Below are positions 52,769 through 59,726 of a stretch of 64,000 nt of DNA, in pieces (within the stretch, counting starts at the first letter, position 1; each line of letters begins with the position of its first letter). The stretch is from contig CAVGCV010000012.1 of assembly GCA_963627995.1 (NCBI GenBank), positions 3,379 to 67,378 of the forward strand, given 5' to 3'. A program made the translations under genes and the position numbers. The DNA comes from UBA3839 sp963627995. GTDB lineage: Bacteria > Bacteroidota > Bacteroidia > Bacteroidales > Bacteroidaceae. The notes below the pieces were generated by a model. That model did no database searches and was not told where the DNA came from. It was given only the letters and a program-made list of their open reading frames with translations.

Positions 52769-53530
52769 TCACCGGAAATCGGGATGGACGTACTGCCCCT
52801 TTCGGCGCGTGGTGAAGCCCCAATGGACGGCGTGCGCCGGACAGGCGTGGTAGCAGCGCAGGCAGAGGGCGCAGTCGTCGCCCCACACGGGCCTGCGCTC
52901 CGCCATGCGGATGTTGCGCAGGGGGCACTGGCGTGCGCAGAGTTGGCAGCCGGTGCACTTGCCGTTCGTGCGGAACAGGCGCGCGGTGATGAGGAACCTG
53001 TTGAAGAACGGGCGCACGACGCGGCTCTTTACCCACTTGAACGGGCCTGGTATCGTGTCGAATACGCGCGTGCGCCGCAAGCGGACGGCCTCGGCGACAG
53101 TGTCGATGCGTTGCCGCGCCGCATCGAGCTTCCGCCGCTCTTGCGCCGGCGCATCGACATCGAAGCCCGGCAGGCAAACGTAGCTTTCGGGCATTCGGAC
53201 GGCATAGCCCGACGCGCATGTCCACCCCCTGCGCGCGACAATCCGGCAGAACAGCTCTGCGGTCTGCCCCGTGTCGTCGCCGCAGGTGGTGACGAAATAG
53301 ACATAGCCCACGCCCTCGGCGCGCAACTGTCCGACAAACCGCTCCACGACGGCCGGCACGCCCCATCCGTAGCATGGGAACACGAAGCCCAGCGCCTCGC
53401 CGGGACGCAGCGCATGGGCCCTCGGAGCGCGCAGCTCGTCGGGGATGAAGCGGAGCTCGTCATGGAGCAGGTGCGCCAGCGTAGCCGCCACATGGCGCGA
53501 GTTGCCGACTCCTGAGAAATAGAAAATCAT
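52769..53530 (-). CDS. EFR1-family ferredoxin (flavodoxin-like plus 2[4Fe-4S])
   Basis: 253 residues. N-terminal flavodoxin-like domain beginning MIFYFSGVGNSRHVAATLA (FMN-type phosphate loop), FVFPCYGWGVPAVVERFV; C-terminal bacterial ferredoxin domain with CTGCQLCARQCP and CALCLRCYHACP, giving eight Cys for two [4Fe-4S] clusters. EFR1 proteins are cytosolic electron carriers in anaerobes, partner unknown. Single gene on the minus strand; its end is 26 nt from the TPR promoter -33 box, so the transcripts are separate or read through. Confidence 0.9.
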   Translation of the reverse strand: MIFYFSGVGNSRHVAATLAHLLHDELRFIPDELRAPRAHALRPGEALGFVFPCYGWGVPAVVERFVGQLRAEGVGYVYFVTTCGDDTGQTAELFCRIVARRGWTCASGYAVRMPESYVCLPGFDVDAPAQERRKLDAARQRIDTVAEAVRLRRTRVFDTIPGPFKWVKSRVVRPFFNRFLITARLFRTNGKCTGCQLCARQCPLRNIRMAERRPVWGDDCALCLRCYHACPAHAVHWGFTTRRKGQYVHPDFR

Positions 53531-53558
53531 GGGATGCTGGAGGTTGTGAGGTTCGGAG

Positions 53559-53630
53559 GCGCGCCGTTTCCGGCGCGCATGCGCGTCCGCGGCGCCTGAC
53601 GCTCGCGGCGCGGCAGCCCCTGGCGTGCGC
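53559..53630. repeat. Degenerate 22-bp-period node array F
   Basis: GCGCGC at 53559, GCGCGT at 53581 and GTGCGC at 53625 are in 22-bp phase; the expected node at 53603 is TCGCGG. Spacers are GC-rich. It lies between the EFR1 gene start and the corA stop and looks like a decayed copy of the GC-type arrays. Confidence 0.5.
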
Positions 53631-53645
53631 CGCCGTCCTCGCCGG

Positions 53646-54572
53646 TTAAATCCATTTTTGCTTTCTGAACCAAAGCCAGGACAGGACGGTTGTCAGCGCG
53701 GAAACAATCAGAGCGAGGGGGAAGCCCCACGGATTGGCCTCCATGCCGTTGATGAGGTTCATGCCGAGGAGTGAGGCGATGAGCGTGGGGAACATGATGA
53801 TCATGTTGAGGGAGGTCAGCACGCGCATCACCTTGTTCATGTTGTTGTTGATGACCGCCGCATAGGTTTCCATCGTGGCATTGAGGATGTTGATGTAGAT
53901 GGCGGTGGTCTCGCGCGCCTGGTTCATCTCGATGTTCACGTCCTCGATGAGCTCCGCGTCGAGTTCATCGACCGGAAGGCGGAACTTCAGCTTTGAGAGC
54001 AGGGTTTCGTTGCCACGGATGGACGTCGCGAAGTAAGTAAGGCTGTCCTGCAGGCGCGAAAGGTTCACGAGGTCCTGGTTGTCAATCTGCCCTCCAAGGT
54101 TTCGCTTGGCTTTCTCAATCAGTCCGTTCACTTGCTTCAGATACTTCAAGTACCACACCGACGCCGACAGGAAAAGGCGGAACACGAGGTCGGCCGCGTC
54201 GGAAAAGCCCGACAGACGGCGCTGCTGGTGATTGACGAAATCGACCATCATGCGTGTTTCCTGGTTGCAAATGGTGACGACGACATCGCCCTTGACAACC
54301 ACGCCAAGCGGGATGGTCGTGTAAGGCGAGCGCGAATTGATGCTCTTGAGATGTGGGATGCGGAGGATGATCATGAGCCATCCCTCGTCGTAGTCGTAGC
54401 GCGCGCGCTCGTCGGCATCCGCAACGTCGGTGATGAAGTAGTCCGGCATGTGGAGCTTGTTGACCAAGAAGTCCACATCTTCCTCCACAGGGCAAGTGAC
54501 CTGTACCCAGCAGTTCGGCTTCCACTCCTCTACGGGTGTAATGCCATTCTTTGTGTTCCAGAATGTACGCAT
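53646..54572 (-). CDS. corA: CorA-family magnesium transporter
   Basis: 308 residues. Large N-terminal cytosolic alpha/beta and helical funnel (about 1-240) with VQVTCPVEEDVDFL and the long stalk helix, then two C-terminal TM helices with the signature LLGMNLINGM (GMN pore motif) and a short basic C-terminus (WFRKQKWI). Pentameric Mg2+ (or Co2+/Ni2+) channel of the inner membrane. The 134-nt 5' leader contains a 12-bp inverted repeat ending 5 nt before the ATG. Confidence 0.93.
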   Translation of the reverse strand: MRTFWNTKNGITPVEEWKPNCWVQVTCPVEEDVDFLVNKLHMPDYFITDVADADERARYDYDEGWLMIILRIPHLKSINSRSPYTTIPLGVVVKGDVVVTICNQETRMMVDFVNHQQRRLSGFSDAADLVFRLFLSASVWYLKYLKQVNGLIEKAKRNLGGQIDNQDLVNLSRLQDSLTYFATSIRGNETLLSKLKFRLPVDELDAELIEDVNIEMNQARETTAIYINILNATMETYAAVINNNMNKVMRVLTSLNMIIMFPTLIASLLGMNLINGMEANPWGFPLALIVSALTTVLSWLWFRKQKWI

Positions 54573-54576
54573 GTGT

Positions 54577-54624
54577 CTGAATCTTTACGAATTTGGACAA
54601 GAATAAAAGGTGGTAAAGATTCAG
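54577..54624 (-). promoter_or_regulatory. Hairpin in the corA 5' leader
   Basis: Perfect 12-bp inverted repeat (54577-54588 and 54613-54624) with a 24-nt loop, ending 5 nt upstream of the corA start codon in the mRNA. It would cover the ribosome-binding region and has no T-run, so it may act on translation, perhaps in response to Mg2+. Inference from position. Confidence 0.6.
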
Positions 54625-54711
54625 CAGTAACAGAATCCTTATCCCTCGCGCTTGTCGCTATTCGCCGGATAATCGTCCATAAGGGTGAATGATGGTTTGG
54701 TTTTCAGCGTG

Positions 54712-54742
54712 CAAAATTAGCGCATTTTGCACGAAGCGCAAA
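54712..54742 (-). promoter_or_regulatory. corA promoter
   Basis: Minus strand TTTG (54739-54742), 19 nt, TAATTTTG (54712-54719): full match, giving a leader of about 134 nt. Confidence 0.85.
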
Positions 54743-54831
54743 ACGTTGCTTAGAAAAATTGGAGGAGACGGCGGGAAAAGGACGGCATGCGAAGCCGCAG
54801 GCAAAGGACTTCGCGGCTGCCGTCCCCCCTC

Positions 54832-56082
54832 TTACTCGTAGCGCATGGCCGAGGCCACGCCCTTGATGCTGATTAAAAAAGAAGACGCGAAAATGACCAG
54901 CGTGGCGACGAGCAGCACGCCCGCATTGACGGCAAGAACCAGCCCCCAATGCATTTCGATGGGCACGGTGTCGATGTAGTAGGTACTTGCGTCGAGACGC
55001 ACCAGCCCAAGCAGGCGCTGCGCATAGCAGAGCACGATGCCGACGGCGTTTCCGATGGCCATGCCCTGCCCCACAAGAAACACGGAGAAATGGATGAAGA
55101 TGCGCCGCACCTGCATGTCCGTCGCGCCCAAAGCCTTCAGCACGCCCATCATCTGAACGCGTTCAAGCATCACGATGAGGAGGCCTGAAACGACCGTAAA
55201 TCCTCCGATAGCCAGCATGAGAACAAGAATCATCACCACGTTGGTGTCGAGGACATCGAGCCACGAGAAGATGTGGGGCGCAATCTCGCGGATACTGAAC
55301 GCCGCGCAGAAAGCGCCCGAGCGGTCGGGGCGATGATTGACAAGCGCGTTGATGCGCCCCACGCAAGCGTCGATGTCGTTGAAATTGTCCGCCTCCACCT
55401 CAAGTCCTGACGATTCATCGGATTTCCACCCGTTGAGCCGCCGAACCGTGTAGATATCAGTGAAACACATCACGCGGTCATACTCGGAGAGGTGCGTTTC
55501 GTAGATGCCCGCCACCTGAAACCGCCGTGCGCGCATGGTCTGTCCGTTTCCAAGAAAATAGGAAAACACCTTGTCGCCGCACTTCAAGCGCAGTTCGTCA
55601 GCAATGCGCTGGGAAAGCAAAATCTGGTTTGACGCAGACCGGGCCGTATAGTCCGGAATCTCGCCCTTCACCAAATAGCGGCGGAGGAAGTTCATGTCGT
55701 ACGTCTCGCCGACGCCTTTGACCTGCACACAGCGGAAATCGTCGTCGGTCTTCAGCATGGCTGGAACCGACGCAAACTCCTGCACATGGCGCACCCCGCC
55801 GACACTTGCCACCTTGCGTTTGAGCGTGTCGTCCGTCACCACAGGCATGACAACGAAGTTTTGGTCTTGCGAAAGGCTAAGCACCTGGGCGTGAGAGCCA
55901 AAACCAATCACCTTTCCGCTGACCTCGCGCTTGAATCCCGTCACGACTGCAATACTGACAATCATCACGGCCAAGCCGATGGCAATGCCCGCCATGGCTA
56001 CACGAACAGCCGGCCGGGAGAAGCGCAAGCCCCCCGACTGGTCGCCATAGATGCGACGCGCTATGAAAAGTTCAAGGTTCAT
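54832..56082 (-). CDS. LolC/LolE-type FtsX permease
   Basis: 416 residues. N-terminal cytosolic start MNLELFIARRIYGDQ, TM1 (about 27-48, AGIAIGLAVMIVSIAVVTGF), the family block KREVSGKVIGFGSHAQV, a periplasmic domain (about 55-270), and three C-terminal helices with the FtsX motif KALGATDMQVRRIF and the ending ISIKGVASAMRYE. LolC/E proteins release lipoproteins from the inner membrane with LolD. No lolD lies next to it. It begins 3 nt after the aminotransferase stop, so it is in that operon. Confidence 0.9.
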   Translation of the reverse strand: MNLELFIARRIYGDQSGGLRFSRPAVRVAMAGIAIGLAVMIVSIAVVTGFKREVSGKVIGFGSHAQVLSLSQDQNFVVMPVVTDDTLKRKVASVGGVRHVQEFASVPAMLKTDDDFRCVQVKGVGETYDMNFLRRYLVKGEIPDYTARSASNQILLSQRIADELRLKCGDKVFSYFLGNGQTMRARRFQVAGIYETHLSEYDRVMCFTDIYTVRRLNGWKSDESSGLEVEADNFNDIDACVGRINALVNHRPDRSGAFCAAFSIREIAPHIFSWLDVLDTNVVMILVLMLAIGGFTVVSGLLIVMLERVQMMGVLKALGATDMQVRRIFIHFSVFLVGQGMAIGNAVGIVLCYAQRLLGLVRLDASTYYIDTVPIEMHWGLVLAVNAGVLLVATLVIFASSFLISIKGVASAMRYE

Positions 56083-56085
56083 CGC

Positions 56086-57285
56086 CTATTCCGTTCGTCC
56101 CGGATAGGCTTCAAGGGCTTTGCGAAGAACAAAGAGCGCCCTGATGAGGTTCTCCTTCTTCAGCACGTAGGCAATGCGCACTTCGTTGCGCCCTGCCCCC
56201 GGCGTGGTGTAGAAGCCACTGGCCGGCGCCATCATCACGGTTTCGCCTTCGTAGTTGAAATCCGTCAAGCACCAAGCGCAAAACTTCTCGCAGTCGTCAA
56301 CAGGCAATTTTGCAACGGTGTAGAACGCCCCCATCGGTATAGGCGAATAAACGCCAGGAATGCGATTCAGCCCATCGATAAGGCACTTGCGCCGTTCCAC
56401 GTATTCGTCGTAGACATCGCGTCCGTAGGATTCCGGCATATCCAAAGAAGCCTCTGCCGCAATCTGCCCGATGAGCGGCGGAGAGAGACGCGCCTGACAA
56501 AATTTCATCACAGCCTGCCGAACTTCCTTGTTCTTCGTGATGAGTGCGCCGATGCGTATGCCGCACTCGGAATAACGCTTGGACACGGAGTCGATCAAAA
56601 CCACGTTCTGCTCAATGCCTTCGAGGTGGCACGCAGAGATGTAGGGCGAGCCTGTATAGATAAACTCGCGGTAAACCTCGTCGGAGAAAAGGTAGAGGTC
56701 GTACTTCTTCACCATGTCGCGAATCTGGTTCATTTCGCGCCGCGTGTAAAGATAGCCCGTAGGGTTGTTGGGATTGCATATCAGTATGGCACGCGTCCGT
56801 TCGTTGATGAGTTCCTCGAACTTCTCAACCTTGGGAAGCGAAAAGCCCTCCTCAATGGTCGTGGCGACGGTGCGGATGACCGCGCCCGCCGAAATGGCGA
56901 ACGCCATGTAGTTGGCGTAGGCGGGTTCGGGAACGATAATCTCGTCGCCCGGGTTCAGGCATGAGAGAAAAGCAAACAGCACTGCCTCACTACCGCCCGA
57001 GGTGATGATGATGTCGTCGGGCGTAAGATGGATGTCGTACTTGGCGTAGTAGCCCACAAGTTTTTCCCGATAGCTGCGGAATCCTTGGCTCGGACTGTAC
57101 TCAAGGATTCGGCGGTCAAAATTCTTAATCGCATCGATGGCAACAGTGGGCGTTGGCAAATCGGGCTGCCCGATATTAAGATGGTAAACGTGTATGCCGC
57201 GACGCTTGGCATCCTCTGCCAAAGGAGCCAGTTTGCGAATAGGAGAACTGGGCATCTCCGTGCCACGTACTGATATTTTGGGCAT
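56086..57285 (-). CDS. PLP-dependent class I/II aminotransferase
   Basis: 399 residues from ATG 57285 (MPKISVRGTEMPSSPIRKL); the longer frame to 57420 starts upstream of the promoter and is rejected. Fold type I: HLNIGQPDLPTP near the N-terminus, CNPNNPTGYLYTRREM, substrate loop DEVYREFIYTG, PLP Lys in DSVSKRYSECGIRIG, and the Arg of NEVRIAYVLKKE. Similar to aspartate or aromatic aminotransferases; specificity not predictable. Its stop is 3 nt before the LolC/E gene. Promoter -7 box at 57321-57328. Confidence 0.93.
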   Translation of the reverse strand: MPKISVRGTEMPSSPIRKLAPLAEDAKRRGIHVYHLNIGQPDLPTPTVAIDAIKNFDRRILEYSPSQGFRSYREKLVGYYAKYDIHLTPDDIIITSGGSEAVLFAFLSCLNPGDEIIVPEPAYANYMAFAISAGAVIRTVATTIEEGFSLPKVEKFEELINERTRAILICNPNNPTGYLYTRREMNQIRDMVKKYDLYLFSDEVYREFIYTGSPYISACHLEGIEQNVVLIDSVSKRYSECGIRIGALITKNKEVRQAVMKFCQARLSPPLIGQIAAEASLDMPESYGRDVYDEYVERRKCLIDGLNRIPGVYSPIPMGAFYTVAKLPVDDCEKFCAWCLTDFNYEGETVMMAPASGFYTTPGAGRNEVRIAYVLKKENLIRALFVLRKALEAYPGRTE

Positions 57286-57320
57286 TGTAATAAAAATTCG
57301 GGAAATCTGCGATTTTCGTG

Positions 57321-57328
57321 CAAAGATA
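57321..57328 (-). promoter_or_regulatory. -7 element of the aminotransferase-LolC/E promoter
   Basis: TATCTTTG on the minus strand, about 36 nt before ATG 57285. No clear -33 TTTG. Confidence 0.6.
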
Positions 57329-57403
57329 CTCCTCTTTTGCGAGATTCCGTACACGAAGCGACAAATTATGTGCCACGGCATTCCAAAATTCACGGCGAAG
57401 ACG

Positions 57404-57411
57404 TAATTTTG
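57404..57411 (+). promoter_or_regulatory. -7 element of the aguB promoter
   Basis: TAATTTTG; transcript start near 57417, which favours ATG 57441 over ATG 57429 or the longer frame to 57318. Confidence 0.6.
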
Positions 57412-57440
57412 CAACAACATTATTCCACATGCGCCACACC

Positions 57441-58319
57441 ATGAAAGTCGGAATCATACAGCAGGCCTGCACGGCCGACACGGAGCACAACAAGCGGCGG
57501 CTGGCCGCACATGTGCGAGAAGCGGCTGGCAAAGGAGCGGAACTGGTCGTGTTGCAAGAACTACACAACACGCCCTATTTCTGCCAGACGGAAAACACGG
57601 AAAACTTCGACTTGGCAGAGCCCATTCCCGGCCCATCTACGGAATTTTACGGACAAGTGGCACGGGCGTTGGGAGTCGTCGTTGTGACGTCGTTGTTTGA
57701 ACGCCGCGCGGCAGGGCTTTACCACAACACAGCCGTCGTACTGGAAAAAGACGGAACGGTTGTGGGAAAATACCGCAAGATGCACATTCCCGACGACCCG
57801 GCCTATTACGAGAAGTTCTATTTCACGCCTGGCGATTTGGGATTCAAACCCATCCAGACATCAGTGGGAAAGCTCGGCGTTCAAGTCTGCTGGGACCAAT
57901 GGTATCCCGAGGGAGCGCGATTGATGGCGTTGCAAGGAGCCGAGATTCTGATCTATCCGACAGCCATCGGCTATGAATCGACCGACACGGTGGAAGAGCA
58001 GGAGCGCCAACGCGAAGCCTGGACAACAGTACAGCGCGGACATGCCGTGGCCAATGGGCTGCCCGTCGTGGCCGTCAATCGGGTCGGTCATGAACCGGAT
58101 CACTCCGGACAAAGCAACGGCATTACGTTTTGGGGAAGTTCGTTTGTGGCTGGCCCACAAGGAGAACTGCTGTACCGCGCTCCGAAAGACGCAGAAGCCG
58201 TGGAAGTCGTTGATATTGACATGCTACGTTCGGAGAACGTGCGAAGATGGTGGCCTTTCCTTCGCGACCGGCGGATTGAGGAGTTTGGAGGACTGCAATG
58301 CCGCTTTATCGACAAGTGA
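57441..58319 (+). CDS. aguB: N-carbamoylputrescine amidase
   Basis: 292 residues from ATG 57441 (MKVGIIQQACTADTEHN). Nitrilase-fold triad: Glu40 in VVLQELHNTPYF, Lys113 in GKYRKMHIPDDP, Cys150 in KLGVQVCWDQWYPEGAR. The HIPDDPAYYEKFYFTPGD segment is characteristic of N-carbamoylputrescine amidases, which turn carbamoylputrescine into putrescine in the agmatine route to polyamines. The usual partner, agmatine deiminase, is not in the window. Single gene closed by the hairpin at 58339-58376. Confidence 0.92.
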   Translation: MKVGIIQQACTADTEHNKRRLAAHVREAAGKGAELVVLQELHNTPYFCQTENTENFDLAEPIPGPSTEFYGQVARALGVVVVTSLFERRAAGLYHNTAVVLEKDGTVVGKYRKMHIPDDPAYYEKFYFTPGDLGFKPIQTSVGKLGVQVCWDQWYPEGARLMALQGAEILIYPTAIGYESTDTVEEQERQREAWTTVQRGHAVANGLPVVAVNRVGHEPDHSGQSNGITFWGSSFVAGPQGELLYRAPKDAEAVEVVDIDMLRSENVRRWWPFLRDRRIEEFGGLQCRFIDK

Positions 58320-58338
58320 GTTCTACTCGGACTAACAA

Positions 58339-58376
58339 GGGAATGCATGGATACTACGCTGCATCCATGCATTCCC
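58339..58376. terminator. Hairpin between convergent aguB and dbpA-type genes
   Basis: Perfect 14-bp stem (58339-58352 with 58363-58376), 10-nt loop. T-run is poor on both sides. Confidence 0.7.
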
Positions 58377-58380
58377 TCAT

Positions 58381-59685
58381 TCATTTTGCTTCACGGAAAA
58401 TTGTTTTAACGCCTTTGATTTTCTGACCCTCTATTCTTTGCAGAACAGTCTCAAGCAGGCTGCGCGACACGGCTGCATACGCACAATGTTCGCGCACATC
58501 AATGCGTCCAACATCCTGCCGTTCCACCCCTCCGATTTTGCAGAGGAAGCCAAAAATGTCGATTTTGCCCAACTTGTCTTTCTTTCCCTTACCGATATAA
58601 ATAGTAGCCATGCGCGGTTGGCAGACTCGCGGCAGTTTCTTGGGTATAAAATATGCACCGACAGTGCGTTCGTCAATGTACTCAGGCAGTGTTTCCTCTT
58701 CGTTCAGAATCAAGAATGCGCGTCCTTCGGCCTCCCACCGCGCAGTGCGTCCATTGCGATGGACGAACGCATCCCGATTGAGCGGAAGATGGTAGTGGAT
58801 GATACAGTCTGTGTCGGGCATATCCAATCCGCGCGCGCCCAAATCGGTGGAGACAAGAACATTGCTTGTGCCGTTACTGAATTTATAAATGGCCCGCTCG
58901 CGTCGCTCTTGCTCCATGCCACCATGAAACATCTCACAGGCCACACCCTCATGCCGGAGGAAGTCGTACACCCGCTCGACGGCATCGCGGTGGTTGAGGA
59001 ACACCATGCTCTGCACATCACCCAGCGTCCGCAGCAAGTCAAGCAACGTGTTGAGCTTGTCCTTCAGCGGAGAGCGGACGAAGTGGATGCCTACACGCAC
59101 ATTTGCCTCCAGGAAGTCCAACCGAACGGCATTTCCGACATTGACAAAACACGGTATTTGCGCAGCATCCGTAGCACTAAGCAGCACCCTTCTTTCCACC
59201 CGGGGCAATAAGGAAAGGGCGTCCTTCATCTCGTCCTGAAACCCGAGCTCCAAGCATTTGTCAAACTCGTCGAGGACCAACGTCCGAACCCACGCCGTCT
59301 CAAAATTTTGTTTGCCCAGATGGTCGAGCAAACGCCCGGGAGTTGCTATCACAAGGTGTGGGCGGATGCCCAGCAAGCGGCGGTGTTCATCCATGGCGGG
59401 ACGACCTCCGTAGCAAGCCATGCTCCGCACTTCGGTTTTCAACGAACGGACGACCCCGTCAGTCTGTTGCGCGAGTTCCCGCGATGGCACTACCACCGCC
59501 GCCTGCACCGCATCGCTCTCCACATCGATGGCGTCCAGCAATGGCAACAGGTAGGCCAGCGTCTTTCCGCTTCCCGTTGGGGACAAGAGAATGATGTCGT
59601 TCGCGGTTTCCGAGAACACGCGGAGTGTCTCTCGCTGCATGTCGCTCAATTCGGACACGCCAATCTTGGTCAAGTCAATGTTCAT
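58381..59685 (-). CDS. dbpA: DbpA-type DEAD-box RNA helicase
   Basis: 434 residues. Helicase motifs: Q-motif MQRE region, Walker A SPTGSGKT, PSRELAQQ, TPGR, motif II LVLDEFDK (DEFD rather than DEAD), SAT, and HRNGRTAR. The C-terminal 70 residues match the DbpA RNA-binding domain: YIGKGKKDKLGKIDIFGFLC, DVGRIDVREHCAYAAV, KIKGVKTIF. DbpA binds hairpin 92 of 23S rRNA during large-subunit assembly. It begins 41 nt after the lptD stop on the same strand with no clear promoter of its own. Confidence 0.92.
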   Translation of the reverse strand: MNIDLTKIGVSELSDMQRETLRVFSETANDIILLSPTGSGKTLAYLLPLLDAIDVESDAVQAAVVVPSRELAQQTDGVVRSLKTEVRSMACYGGRPAMDEHRRLLGIRPHLVIATPGRLLDHLGKQNFETAWVRTLVLDEFDKCLELGFQDEMKDALSLLPRVERRVLLSATDAAQIPCFVNVGNAVRLDFLEANVRVGIHFVRSPLKDKLNTLLDLLRTLGDVQSMVFLNHRDAVERVYDFLRHEGVACEMFHGGMEQERRERAIYKFSNGTSNVLVSTDLGARGLDMPDTDCIIHYHLPLNRDAFVHRNGRTARWEAEGRAFLILNEEETLPEYIDERTVGAYFIPKKLPRVCQPRMATIYIGKGKKDKLGKIDIFGFLCKIGGVERQDVGRIDVREHCAYAAVSRSLLETVLQRIEGQKIKGVKTIFREAK

Positions 59686-59726
59686 GAATGAGTGTTAAGG
59701 GAGCGGTACAGAACGCTCGCAAAGAG

